From NCBI RefSeq assembly GCF_000511955.1, contig NZ_AZSU01000002.1, forward strand, positions 302,223 to 366,222: a DNA stretch of 64,000 bases, written 5' to 3'. The notes beneath the pieces are model-generated. The model made no database searches. It was given only the letters and a program-made list of their open reading frames with translations, and was not told where the DNA came from. The translations under genes and the position numbers were made by a program. This DNA is from [Clostridium] ultunense DSM 10521 (GTDB taxonomy: Bacteria > Bacillota > Clostridia > Tissierellales > Tepidimicrobiaceae). Positions 53,399 through 62,424 of the stretch are shown piece by piece. How positions within the stretch are numbered: position 1 is the stretch's first letter; every line of letters starts with the position of its first letter.

Positions 53399-55108
53399 AT
53401 GGAAAGAATTATAAAGATTGCTAAAGGAGAAATAAAAGCAGAATTGGTATTAAAGAATGCCAATATAATCAATGTATTCACTAATGAAATAATTAAAGGT
53501 GATATAGCTATTGAAAGAGGAAAGATAATAGGCATTGGTGAATATGAAGGCATAGAAGAGATGGATTTAGAAGGAAAATATCTATCTCCTGGATTCATAG
53601 ATTCCCATGTCCATATTGAATCCTCTATGGTAACTCCTGGTCAATTTGCAAAGGCTATTTTACCAAGGGGAGTCACTGCTGTAGTTACCGATCCTCATGA
53701 GATAGCTAATGTAAAGGGAATTGAGGGAATAAAATATATGCTAGATGAAAGCCAAGACCTACCTTTAGATGTATATGTAATGTTGCCTAGCTGTGTTCCT
53801 TCAACTCCCTTTGAAAATGCAGGAGCTGTACTTGAAGCAGAGGATTTAGAGAAATTGATGAATGAAGAAAGGGTTTTAGGCCTAGGAGAGATGATGAATT
53901 ATCCAGGAGTTATAGGGGGAGATGAAAAGGTACTAAAGAAACTGGATTTATTTCAAGATAAGGTTATAGATGGTCATGGACCTCTTATTACAGCCAAAGA
54001 ATTAAATGCCTATGTAGCTGCAGGAGTAAAAACGGAACATGAATGTTCTACAAAGGAAGAGATGATAGAAAGACTTAGGCTAGGGATGTACATCCATATT
54101 AGAGAAGGCTCTGCAGCTAGGAATTTGAAAGAATTGATTAAGGTAGTGGATAAAGATAATTTAAGAAGATGTTTATTTTGTACTGATGATAAACATCCTG
54201 GGGATCTATTAGTAGATGGGAGTATTGATCATAATATAAGACTAGCTATAAAAGAGGGAATAGACCCTATAGATTGTATTAAGATGGCTTCCTTAAATCC
54301 AGCAGAAGCTTATGGATTAAAAAGTAAAGGCGCTATAGCTCCTGGATATAAGGCGGATTTAGCAGTTATAGATAACCTAGAGGATTTTAATGTAATAAGG
54401 GTATTTAAGGAAGGTAAATTGGTAGCAGAAAACCATAAACCTTTATTCCAAATTCCAAGTAGGGATAATAGTTCTATGAAGAATACGGTAAATATTAAAA
54501 GAGTCGAAATAGAGAGTTTAAGAATTCCAATTAAAGGCGAAAAGGTAAATGTAATAAAGTTACTCCCTCATAGTTTGATTACAGAAAAGGTAGTAAAGGA
54601 TGTAAAGGATATGGTAGTGGAAGATGGTGCCTTTATAAGGGGAGACAATATATTAAAGGTAGCAGTAATTGAACGACATAATAGGACGGGAAATATTGGT
54701 TTAGCTTTAGTAGAGGATTTTGGTTTAGAAAATGGAGCTATAGCCTCTACCGTAGCCCATGATTCCCATAATATAATAGTAATTGGAGACAATGATGGGG
54801 ATATGCTCTTAGCTATAGAAGAACTGGAAAGGGTTGGAGGAGGGCTAACCATGGTATCGGAAGGGAAAGTGCTGGATACCTTAGCTTTAACTATTGCTGG
54901 CCTTATGTCAGAGGAACCTTTAGAACAGGTGGATAGAAAATTAAATAAGATGTTGGAAATTGCCTACGGGAAACTAAAGGTAAATGAAAACCTAGACCCC
55001 TTTATGACTTTATCTTTCATAGCATTACCTGTAATTCCAGATATTAAGGTAACGGATTTAGGTTTATTCCATGTAGGGGAATTTAAATTCATAAACCTAA
55101 CTGAATAA
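53399..55108 (+). CDS. ade: Adenine deaminase
   Basis: 569 aa, canonical family member. GFIDSHVHIESSMVTPGQFA (~60-79), DPHEIANVKG, PSCVPSTPFENAG, GLGEMMNYPGV, VIDGHGP, EHECSTKEE, REGSAARNLKEL and CTDDKHPGDLL, and a C-terminal domain with HDSHNIIVIG. Hydrolyses adenine to hypoxanthine and ammonia, with Mn/Fe. Starts one base after the NdhM-like stop, so co-translated with the hydroxylase that would act on its product. Its stop codon lies inside palindromic repeat copy D. Confidence 0.95.
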   Translation: MERIIKIAKGEIKAELVLKNANIINVFTNEIIKGDIAIERGKIIGIGEYEGIEEMDLEGKYLSPGFIDSHVHIESSMVTPGQFAKAILPRGVTAVVTDPHEIANVKGIEGIKYMLDESQDLPLDVYVMLPSCVPSTPFENAGAVLEAEDLEKLMNEERVLGLGEMMNYPGVIGGDEKVLKKLDLFQDKVIDGHGPLITAKELNAYVAAGVKTEHECSTKEEMIERLRLGMYIHIREGSAARNLKELIKVVDKDNLRRCLFCTDDKHPGDLLVDGSIDHNIRLAIKEGIDPIDCIKMASLNPAEAYGLKSKGAIAPGYKADLAVIDNLEDFNVIRVFKEGKLVAENHKPLFQIPSRDNSSMKNTVNIKRVEIESLRIPIKGEKVNVIKLLPHSLITEKVVKDVKDMVVEDGAFIRGDNILKVAVIERHNRTGNIGLALVEDFGLENGAIASTVAHDSHNIIVIGDNDGDMLLAIEELERVGGGLTMVSEGKVLDTLALTIAGLMSEEPLEQVDRKLNKMLEIAYGKLKVNENLDPFMTLSFIALPVIPDIKVTDLGLFHVGEFKFINLTE

Positions 55109-55148
55109 GTTCCCCCACCGGTGCCAGGCACCGGAAAAGGAACTTATT
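55104..55148. repeat. Palindromic repeat, copy D (weakened stem)
   Basis: 45-bp member of the GGTGCC-GGCACC family. Its AATAAG end supplies the TAA of ade. The left arm carries CCCCCACC opposite GGAAAAGG, leaving an internal mismatch, so the hairpin is weaker than in copies A to C. Confidence 0.88.
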
Positions 55149-55184
55149 TGTAATATAATTGTAATGTAAGGGGAGGTGGTGAGA

Positions 55185-55901
55185 ATGCGCATATATGAGA
55201 GTTTAGGGTTGGATATTTACAAAAGAGAAATATTATCATTAATAGGTGGTGGTGGAAAGACTACCACCATTTTTGCATTGGGAGAGGAATTAAAAGGGCT
55301 TAATAAAAAGGTACTTATTACAACTACAACGGCAATCTATAATCCGGAGAAGGATTACGATCATTATTTTTTAAGGGAAATAGAAGATTTTAATCCAAGG
55401 GAAGGGGGTATTACCATATTCGGGGATAGGGTGGAAAAAGGAAAGTTAAAAGGGGTGCCTCTTTCTAAATTTAAAGAGATTATAAATAGAGAATTATTCG
55501 ATTTTGTATTAATAGAAGCCGATGGGGCTAAGGGGAAACCAATAAAAGGGCATGCCCCCCATGAACCAGTAATACCTAAAAATACCACTAAGACCATAGG
55601 AATAATTGGATTAGATTCTTTAGGAAAGAAAATAGGAGATATAGTTCATAGACCAGAGATATTTACAAATATTACAAATACAAGATATTCTGATATAATA
55701 GACGAAGAAATTATAATTAGATATATTTTAGATCCAGAAGGTCTATTTAAAGTAACTCAAGGCAAAAGAATCCTTCTATTAAATAAGGCCTATAATGAAA
55801 AAACTATATTAAAGGGAAGTAGAATAAGGCGAATTTTATTAGCTAACGGTTTTAAGGATACTGTCCTGGTTACTGATATTAAAAGAAAAAAATTTTACTA
55901 G
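55185..55901 (+). CDS. yqeC: YqeC-like selenium-dependent hydroxylase accessory protein
   Basis: 238 aa from ATG 55185 (GGGGAGGTGG upstream). P-loop LIGGGGKTTTIFAL (~21-34), VLITTTTAIYNPE, FVLIEADGAKGKPIKGHAPHEP-like region (~113-135) and GLDSLG. This matches the YqeC family that accompanies selenium-dependent molybdenum hydroxylases. Role is thought to be in installing or handling the labile selenium/Mo cofactor; the mechanism is not settled. Followed by a MocA-like gene, the usual partner. Confidence 0.85.
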   Translation: MRIYESLGLDIYKREILSLIGGGGKTTTIFALGEELKGLNKKVLITTTTAIYNPEKDYDHYFLREIEDFNPREGGITIFGDRVEKGKLKGVPLSKFKEIINRELFDFVLIEADGAKGKPIKGHAPHEPVIPKNTTKTIGIIGLDSLGKKIGDIVHRPEIFTNITNTRYSDIIDEEIIIRYILDPEGLFKVTQGKRILLLNKAYNEKTILKGSRIRRILLANGFKDTVLVTDIKRKKFY

Positions 55902-55911
55902 GAGAATGAAT

Positions 55912-56481
55912 ATGATTGGTGGAATTATAATGGCTTCAGGTTTTTCAAAACGGATGGGAGAAGATAAGCTTTTAATGGAAATAGATGGAGTTAAAATGGT
56001 GGAAAGGGTTATTCGAAGTTGCAAAGACTCCTCTTTAGATGAAATAATATTAGTATATAGAAGAAAAGAGGTAAGAAAGATAGGAAAAAAATATTCTATT
56101 AAAACCATATATAATCCTAATGCCTATTTAGGTCAATCGGAGAGTATGAAATTAGGGATAAAGGCAATTAAAGATTGCCAAGCCTATATGTTTTTAATGG
56201 GGGATCAGCCTTTTATTACGAAGAGGTTAATTGATAGATTGATTGAGGAATATAAAAATGATAAATCTACCATTATTGTTCCTTATTATAATGGTAGAAA
56301 TGGAACGCCTACCATTTTTTCTTCCAAATTTAAAGATGATTTGTTACAGGTAGAAGGGGATAAAGGTGGAAGGGATATTATAAGGAGAAATGTATCTTCT
56401 GTAAAGAAGGTTATAATAGATGATGGGAAATTGGGGTTGGATGTGGATACACCTATAGACTTCAAAGGAGTGATATCATGA
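55912..56481 (+). CDS. MocA/YgfJ-like molybdenum cofactor cytidylyltransferase
   Basis: 189 aa from ATG 55912 (AGGAG 7 nt upstream). Nucleotidyltransferase N-terminus GIIMASGFSKRMGEDKLLME (sugar-phosphate NTP-transferase loop), FLMGDQPFIT (~87) and NGRNGTPTIFSSKF. Attaches CMP to molybdopterin for hydroxylase-type enzymes (MCD cofactor). Four bases of overlap with the next gene and position after yqeC place it in a hydroxylase maturation unit. Confidence 0.88.
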   Translation: MIGGIIMASGFSKRMGEDKLLMEIDGVKMVERVIRSCKDSSLDEIILVYRRKEVRKIGKKYSIKTIYNPNAYLGQSESMKLGIKAIKDCQAYMFLMGDQPFITKRLIDRLIEEYKNDKSTIIVPYYNGRNGTPTIFSSKFKDDLLQVEGDKGGRDIIRRNVSSVKKVIIDDGKLGLDVDTPIDFKGVIS

Positions 56482-58211
56482 CTTCGTTATTACAGGAAAT
56501 TAAGGAAGACGTTATTAAGTATGCTGAAGTAATATCTAATGTAATAAAGGTAGATGTTGAAATAGTAGATGAAGGCATGAGAAGAATTGCTGGAACCGGG
56601 ATATTTAAGGACCAGATAGATGCGGTAAATAAGGGTTCTGTATATAGAAAGGTAATAGAGGCAGGAAAACCTCAAATAATTGAAAATCCTAGAGAACATG
56701 AACTTTGTAGGGATTGTGTTGAAAAGGATAGCTGTATAGAGAAATTGGAAATATCAACTCCCCTTGTCTATGAGGAAGAAATTATAGGGGTAATAGGTTT
56801 AGTTTGTTCTACCGATGAACAAAAACAACTTATTTTAGAAAATATAGACTCCCAAATGCAATTTTTGCATCAAATAGGAGATTTTATATCTTCTAAGGTA
56901 TATCAGCATAATGAGACAAAAATGCAGATTGAAAGGGCTCAGGTACTAAGGAAAATATTAAATAATGTAGATAAAGGTGTGCTGGTATTAGACTCAGATG
57001 ATAAAATAACTATGGTCAATAATAATGCAATGAGAGAATTAAAACTATATTCTACTGAATTGGAGAAAAGAGTAAAGTTGATAGATAAATATGAATATAT
57101 AATGGGAGGGGAGCTTTACGAATTAAAGGTAGATAGAAAAAGTTTCTATTTAGTAGGAAATATTATACCTATCCACTCCATATCTAAGGAATATGCAAAA
57201 GTATTTATATTCAATAATATGAATAAGATAAACTCGGATATCTATAAGATAACCACTAGCGAAAAGAGGATAACCTTAGATTCTATAATTGGGGAATCTA
57301 AAGTTATGAAAGTATTAAAGGAAAAGATAAAAAGAATTGCCTCCACCCAATCCACAGTATTAATAACGGGAGAAAGTGGGACGGGAAAGGAATTAGTAGC
57401 AAGAGCAATCCACGATTTAAGCGATAGAAGGCATAAGCCATTTGTTGCTGTAAATTGTAGTGCTATGCCAGAAGCTTTAATGGAATCAGAGTTATTTGGT
57501 TATGTAAAGGGAGCTTTTACAGGAGCAAATCCTAATGGTAAAATAGGTAAATTCGAGCTTGCCAATGGAGGAGTTATATTATTAGACGAAATAGGAGATA
57601 TGCCCCTATATATGCAGGTCAAACTTTTACGGGTTCTGCAAGAAAGGACTGTAACCAGGATAGGATCTAATCAACCTATTGATTTAGATATTAGAGTTAT
57701 AGCCGCTACTAACTTAGACTTGGAACAAAGGATTAAAGAGAATAAATTTAGAGAGGATTTATATTATAGATTGAATGTAATCCCCATAGAAGTTCCTTCC
57801 TTAAGGGAAAGGGATGGGGATATAGAATTAATTATAAATATGTTAATCGACAAATATAATATCTTATTTGATAAATATATTCATGGTATTGAAGATGAGT
57901 GTAAAGAGATACTATTAGATTATTCCTGGCCTGGCAATGTAAGAGAGCTTCAAAATACTATTGAATATATGATAAATATAGCTAGTGATATAGGTATGTT
58001 GACAAAAGATATGTTACCAGAAAGCATTTTAAATAGTGTAGATATGAATTATTACGGAGATGAAATTGAAATTAAACCACTAAAGGAAGTAGAACAGGAA
58101 TATATAAAAAGAGCTCTTAGCATATATGGAAATAGTACAGAAGGAAAGAAATTAGCAGCAGAGAAATTAGGTATTGGTGTAGCTACTCTATATAGAAAGA
58201 TTAAAGAATAA
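56478..58211 (+). CDS. Sigma-54-dependent transcriptional activator, YgeV-like
   Basis: 577 aa. N-terminal GAF-like sensor (~1-150) with a Cys cluster (LCRDCVEKDSC, ~75-85) that could bind metal or sense redox, then a PAS-like segment (~155-250), the AAA+ domain (Walker A GESGTGKELV ~300, sigma-54 contact GAFTGA ~350, ILLDEIGDMP ~370) and a Fis-type helix-turn-helix at the end (GKKLAAEKLGIGVATLYRKI). E. coli YgeV has the same layout and lies beside ygeW-ygeX. It very likely binds the three palindromes immediately downstream and drives the promoter at 58601. Confidence 0.92.
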   Translation: MTSLLQEIKEDVIKYAEVISNVIKVDVEIVDEGMRRIAGTGIFKDQIDAVNKGSVYRKVIEAGKPQIIENPREHELCRDCVEKDSCIEKLEISTPLVYEEEIIGVIGLVCSTDEQKQLILENIDSQMQFLHQIGDFISSKVYQHNETKMQIERAQVLRKILNNVDKGVLVLDSDDKITMVNNNAMRELKLYSTELEKRVKLIDKYEYIMGGELYELKVDRKSFYLVGNIIPIHSISKEYAKVFIFNNMNKINSDIYKITTSEKRITLDSIIGESKVMKVLKEKIKRIASTQSTVLITGESGTGKELVARAIHDLSDRRHKPFVAVNCSAMPEALMESELFGYVKGAFTGANPNGKIGKFELANGGVILLDEIGDMPLYMQVKLLRVLQERTVTRIGSNQPIDLDIRVIAATNLDLEQRIKENKFREDLYYRLNVIPIEVPSLRERDGDIELIINMLIDKYNILFDKYIHGIEDECKEILLDYSWPGNVRELQNTIEYMINIASDIGMLTKDMLPESILNSVDMNYYGDEIEIKPLKEVEQEYIKRALSIYGNSTEGKKLAAEKLGIGVATLYRKIKE

Positions 58212-58310
58212 TTATCAAAATGATAATAAGCATATAAAAGTTTGTTAAACGCCTAACATATTAAGGGGTGGGGATTATCAAAATGATAAAATCTATTATC
58301 GTTTTGATAA
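58212..58310 (+). promoter_or_regulatory. Three phased palindromic enhancer sites for the sigma-54 activator
   Basis: TTATCAAAATGATAA at 58212-58226 and again at 58275-58289, and TTATCGTTTTGATAA at 58296-58310 (one change plus inversion). Centres are 63 and 21 bp apart, i.e. six and two helical turns, so all face the same side of the DNA. They lie ~290-390 bp upstream of the -24/-12 promoter, a normal enhancer distance. Confidence 0.85.
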
Positions 58311-58478
58311 TTATGCTTTTTAATATTGATAACAATAGATTTATAAGTACTTGTAAAAATAAAAAAATATAATATTGGAATTAGCTACAATGGTTGTAAA
58401 TACCGACCTTAAGAATTTATTCTCGACAGGTGCTTTTAATTTTGATATTTATAATTTTAATAAAAGTATAGATAAGGA

Positions 58479-58506
58479 ATTGCTGAGGGTCTTCAGCAAT
58501 TTTTTT
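58479..58506 (+). terminator. Terminator between the activator gene and the sigma-54 promoter
   Basis: Perfect 8-bp stem ATTGCTGA / TCAGCAAT with a GGGTCT loop and seven T residues. Isolates the ygeX operon from read-through. The small frame across it (58375-58572) is not a gene. Confidence 0.88.
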
Positions 58507-58600
58507 GTTAAAAATTTAATTATCAAAAAACCAATGGAAATGTTGAATTTTACACATTCAATGGAGAAATAAATAAAATTAACTTTAATAAAACGTAAGA

Positions 58601-58618
58601 TTGGCATATAAATTGCAA
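58601..58618 (+). promoter_or_regulatory. Sigma-54 (-24/-12) promoter
   Basis: TTGGCATATAAATTGCAA: GG at 58603-58604 and GC at 58615-58616, exactly 12 bp apart, matching TGGCAC-N5-TTGC closely. Predicted transcription start about 58628, leaving a ~35-nt leader before the ygeX ATG. Confidence 0.88.
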
Positions 58619-58662
58619 CTATATAAATATGAAAACAATAGTGAATGAAGGGAGAAATGTAG

Positions 58663-59913
58663 ATGAATGATGCTATATCAATAAAGGAAAAAGCATTTTC
58701 AGAAAATAATATTATTAAATGGAAGGAAAATCAACTTTCTAAAACGGATGTAGAAGGGTGTATAAAAATATTAAATAAAGATGAAATAAATAAAGCTAGA
58801 ACTTTCCATGAAAGTTTTGACCAATATTCAAAAACACCTTTACAAAATTTAAAGAAACTAGCAGAACATATTGGAGTTGGGGGAGTTTATTTAAAGGATG
58901 AATCTTATCGTTTTGGATTAAATGCCTTCAAGGTTTTAGGTGGTTCTTTTGCTATAGCTAAATATATGGCTAAAAAGCTTGGTAAAGATGTTTCGGAACT
59001 AGGATATGAAACACTGATATCTAATGAAACTAGAGAAAAGCTAGGAGATATGGTATTTGTGACTGCTACTGACGGCAACCATGGGCGTGGAGTAGCTTGG
59101 ACGGCTAATCAACTGAAGCAAAAATCTGTAGTATATATGCCAAAAGGTTCTTCGGGGGCAAGGGTGGAAAACATTAGAAAAGAAGGAGCAGAAGTTACAG
59201 TTCAGGATATGAACTACGATGATTGCGTTAGATTGGCAGCAAAATATGCTGAAGAAAATAATGGAGTAGTAATACAAGATACAGCTTGGGAAGGATACGA
59301 AGACATTCCCACATGGATTATGCAAGGATATGGCACTATGGCTTTGGAAGCAATAGAACAATTAGAGGAATTAGGAGTATATAAACCTACACATATTTTT
59401 ATTCAGGCTGGAGTAGGTTCATTAGCAGCGGCAGTTCAAGGAGTTTTTGCAAATATTTATGGGAAAGATTGTCCTACTACAACCATAGTTGAAGCAGATA
59501 TTGCAGATTGCTTTTATAGATCAGCAGTAGCAGGAGATGGAAAAGCAGTAGCAGTTGGGGGAGATTTACAAACTATAATGGCTGGATTGGCTTGTGGAGA
59601 AGCAAATACAATAGGATGGGAGATCCTTAAAAATCATAGTTCAATGTTTGTATCCTGTCCTGACTGGGTTGCAGCTAATGGTATGAGAATATTAGGGAAT
59701 CCATTGAAAAATGATCCTCATGTAATTTCAGGAGAATCAGGGGCTGTAACTACTGGTTTATTGGTAGAAATAATGAAGAATGATGAATACAAAGAATTAA
59801 GAGAAAAGCTAAATCTTAATAAGGATTCTAAAATATTATTATTTAGCACAGAAGGAGATACAGACCCAGATAAATATAGAAGCATTGTATGGCTGGGAGA
59901 ATGTACAAAATAA
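58663..59913 (+). CDS. ygeX: Diaminopropionate ammonia-lyase (YgeX/DpaL)
   Basis: 416 aa, fold-type II PLP enzyme. Schiff-base lysine in RFGLNAFKVLGGSFA (~residue 88), phosphate/substrate loop TATDGNHGRGVAWTA (~131-145), SSGARVENIRKEGAEV and a late Gly-rich SGESGAVTTGL. Breaks 2,3-diaminopropionate into pyruvate and two ammonia. In E. coli and gut bacteria ygeX belongs to the cluster linked to anaerobic uric-acid breakdown, which makes diaminopropionate a plausible intermediate here. First gene behind the sigma-54 promoter, RBS GAAGGGAG. Confidence 0.93.
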   Translation: MNDAISIKEKAFSENNIIKWKENQLSKTDVEGCIKILNKDEINKARTFHESFDQYSKTPLQNLKKLAEHIGVGGVYLKDESYRFGLNAFKVLGGSFAIAKYMAKKLGKDVSELGYETLISNETREKLGDMVFVTATDGNHGRGVAWTANQLKQKSVVYMPKGSSGARVENIRKEGAEVTVQDMNYDDCVRLAAKYAEENNGVVIQDTAWEGYEDIPTWIMQGYGTMALEAIEQLEELGVYKPTHIFIQAGVGSLAAAVQGVFANIYGKDCPTTTIVEADIADCFYRSAVAGDGKAVAVGGDLQTIMAGLACGEANTIGWEILKNHSSMFVSCPDWVAANGMRILGNPLKNDPHVISGESGAVTTGLLVEIMKNDEYKELREKLNLNKDSKILLFSTEGDTDPDKYRSIVWLGECTK

Positions 59914-59941
59914 GAATGTTTAAAAAGTGGAGGATGAGAGG

Positions 59942-61132
59942 ATGTTAACTGAAGTAAGAAAAGAAAAATTAGTTAAACTATGCCAAGAACTAATAAGAAA
60001 TCCTAGTGTTTCCGGTCAGGAAGATAAGGTGGTAGAAGCTATTAAAAAGGTTTTTAAAGAATTTAATTTTGATGAATACTTTGTAGATAGTTACGGAAAT
60101 ATTATAGGTCATATTAAGGGAAAAGGACCAGGTAAGACTATTTTATTTGATGGACATATAGACCATGTACCTGTAACTGATGAGCAAAAATGGAAGTTTG
60201 GTCCTTTTTGTGGCGAGATAGCAGAAGGAAGAATATATGGACGTGGTACTTCAGATATGAAAGGTCAAGTTAGTGCTATGATAACTGCAGCATCTTATTT
60301 TGCAGAAGATACTAATAGAAATTTTGATGGAGATATTTACGTAGCTGGAGTAGTCCACGAGGAGATATTTGAAGGAGTAGCTGCAAGGAAGATAAGCGAT
60401 GCTATTAATCCCGATTATGTAGTAATAGGAGAATCTTCAGAGTTAAATTTAAAAATTGGTCAAAGAGGTAGGGCAGAAATTGTAATAGAAGTATTTGGAA
60501 AGCCAGCCCACTCTGCTAATCCTGAGAAAGGTATTAATTCAGTCTATAAAATGGCTAATATAATAAAAAGAATTCAAGAACTAAAACCAATAGTACATGA
60601 AGAATTAGGAGAAGGTATTTTAGTGTTAACAGATATTAAATCTTCTCCTTATCCAGGAGCTTCAGTTGTACCAGAGTATTGTAAGGCTACTTTTGATAGG
60701 AGATTGTTAGTAGGGGAAACAAAGGAATCTGTGTTGACACCAATAGAGGAGTTATTAGACCAAATGATGAAGGAAGATCCAGAGCTAAATGCTAAGGTTT
60801 CCTATGCAATAGGAACTGAAATCTGCTATACAGGCCAAACTATCACTGGAGAAAGGTTTTTCCCAGGCTGGTTGTTTGACAAAGAGGATGAGTTTGTACA
60901 AGCTGCATATAAAGGATTGAAAGAAGTCGGTCTTGAACCTGAGGTAACTCATTATTCCTTCTGTACTAATGGAAGCCACTATGCAGGGGAAAAAGGAATA
61001 AAAACCATAGGCTTTGGTCCATCTCAAGAAAATCTAGCTCATACAATTAATGAATATATAGAGATAGAGCAATTGGAAAAAGGTGCTAAAGGATATTATG
61101 GGATATTGAAATCCGTTTTTAATATCTATTAA
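59942..61132 (+). CDS. ygeY: YgeY-family M20 metallohydrolase
   Basis: 396 aa from ATG 59942 (GTGGAGGATGAGAGG upstream). M20 peptidase/deacylase motifs: FDGHIDHVPVTD (~67-78), GRGTSDMKGQVSAM (~100-113), VVHEEIFEG (catalytic Glu, ~140) and late CTNGSHYAGEKG. Known as the selenium-metabolism-linked hydrolase YgeY. Likely hydrolyses an N-acyl or carbamoyl amino-acid intermediate of the purine route; the substrate is unproven. Second gene of the sigma-54 operon. Confidence 0.9.
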   Translation: MLTEVRKEKLVKLCQELIRNPSVSGQEDKVVEAIKKVFKEFNFDEYFVDSYGNIIGHIKGKGPGKTILFDGHIDHVPVTDEQKWKFGPFCGEIAEGRIYGRGTSDMKGQVSAMITAASYFAEDTNRNFDGDIYVAGVVHEEIFEGVAARKISDAINPDYVVIGESSELNLKIGQRGRAEIVIEVFGKPAHSANPEKGINSVYKMANIIKRIQELKPIVHEELGEGILVLTDIKSSPYPGASVVPEYCKATFDRRLLVGETKESVLTPIEELLDQMMKEDPELNAKVSYAIGTEICYTGQTITGERFFPGWLFDKEDEFVQAAYKGLKEVGLEPEVTHYSFCTNGSHYAGEKGIKTIGFGPSQENLAHTINEYIEIEQLEKGAKGYYGILKSVFNIY

Positions 61133-61162
61133 TTTATAAATTTCCAACATAAGGGTGATCAT

Positions 61163-61642
61163 ATGAAGGTAACACTAACTATAAATAATAGTAATAGAAC
61201 ACTGGATGTTAGGCCGGACGAATTTTTGCTTGATACTTTAAGAAGACTTGGGTATTTAAGTGTTCAAAGAGGATGTGATACAAGTTCCTGCGGTTTATGT
61301 GCAATATGGGTTGATGATGAGATTGTACTATCTTGCACCTATTTAACAGTACGAGCAACAGGGAAGAGTATAACAACCTTAGAAGGAGTAAGGGATGAAG
61401 CTAAGAAATTTACCGACTTTTTAGCTGATGAAGGTGCAGAACAATGTGGATATTGTGCTCCAGGATTTATAATGACGGTACTTGCTATGGAAAAAGAACT
61501 GATCAATCCTAGTGAAGAAGAAATATGCCATTATTTAAATGGCAATCTTTGCCGATGTACAGGATACAAGGGACAGATTAGGGCCGTTAAAAAATATTTA
61601 GAATCTAAGGTAGCGAGAGGGGAAGGAAGATGGTTACAATAA
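61163..61642 (+). CDS. xdhC: Second molybdenum hydroxylase, [2Fe-2S] subunit
   Basis: 159 aa. Clusters: RGCDTSSCGLCAIWVDDEIV (first ferredoxin cluster) and QCGYCAPGF ... GNLCRCTGYKG (second). The first cluster departs from the usual CxEGxCGAC wording (CDTSSCGLC), which separates it from the paralog at 50.7 kb. Third gene of the ygeX operon; overlaps the FAD subunit by 13 nt. Confidence 0.93.
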   Translation: MKVTLTINNSNRTLDVRPDEFLLDTLRRLGYLSVQRGCDTSSCGLCAIWVDDEIVLSCTYLTVRATGKSITTLEGVRDEAKKFTDFLADEGAEQCGYCAPGFIMTVLAMEKELINPSEEEICHYLNGNLCRCTGYKGQIRAVKKYLESKVARGEGRWLQ

Positions 61643-62424
61643 AGGAATATATTGCACCTAAAACCATAGAAGAAGCTTATGAGCTTCTCATAGCTAGAAA
61701 GAATAATTTAATATTAGGTGGATGCGGATTTATAAAAATAGGTTCTAGAAATATTAATACAGCTATAGATTTATGTAATCTGTCCTTAGACTATATTGTT
61801 GAAAATGAAGAAGAGATTTTAATTGGTGCAGATACCACTTTGAGGCAATTAGAAATTAATAATATCATTAAAAATCATTGTGGAGGGGCAATTAGTCAAG
61901 GAGTTTCTTATATTGTAGGAGTACAGTTTAGAAATATGGCTAGGGTTGGAGCCAGTGTATTTTCTAGATATGGGTTTTCCGATTTATTGCCATCTTTATT
62001 GGTATTAGATGCAAAAGTAAGACTTTATAAAGGTGGAGTTATGGATTTGAAAGATTTTTTAGAGAAAAAATATGAGAAAGATATATTATTGGAAGTAATA
62101 TTACCTAAAAAGGACGGTATAGCTGTATACGATTGTTTAAGAAAATCTTCTGGAGATTTGCCTATTATAAATGGAGCAATGTTCAAAGGAAATAATTGCG
62201 AATATGTAATTGCTATAGGTTCTCGACCTCAAAGAGCAAAATTAGCTGAAAAATCTATGGAAGCTTTAGAATATGGTGCAAGTATAGATAAAGTTGCAGA
62301 TATGGTGGTTGATGAATTACATTTTGGAACTAATATGAGAGGAAGTAGAGAATATAGAGAAGAGATGTGCAAAGTATTGATAAAAAGAATGCATGATAAG
62401 GTTGGTGGTTATCATGATAGGTAA
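61630..62424 (+). CDS. xdhB: Second molybdenum hydroxylase, FAD-binding subunit
   Basis: 264 aa, shorter than typical (~290). FAD-family signatures are weaker than in the first cluster: NLILGGCGFIKIG in place of a GGTDL motif, and GVQFRNMARVGASVFSRYGF in place of RNxGTIGGN. So the FAD site is divergent and could be altered or lost. Likely the electron-exit subunit of the purine/urate-linked hydroxylase. ATG overlaps the xdhC end; GGGGAAGGA upstream. Confidence 0.82.
   Translation: MVTIKEYIAPKTIEEAYELLIARKNNLILGGCGFIKIGSRNINTAIDLCNLSLDYIVENEEEILIGADTTLRQLEINNIIKNHCGGAISQGVSYIVGVQFRNMARVGASVFSRYGFSDLLPSLLVLDAKVRLYKGGVMDLKDFLEKKYEKDILLEVILPKKDGIAVYDCLRKSSGDLPIINGAMFKGNNCEYVIAIGSRPQRAKLAEKSMEALEYGASIDKVADMVVDELHFGTNMRGSREYREEMCKVLIKRMHDKVGGYHDR

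Noticed and set aside
58375-58572. 65-codon open frame between the activator and ygeX
   Set aside because: It has no RBS, spans a clear Rho-independent terminator at 58479-58506, and lies in an enhancer-promoter region; coding is very unlikely.
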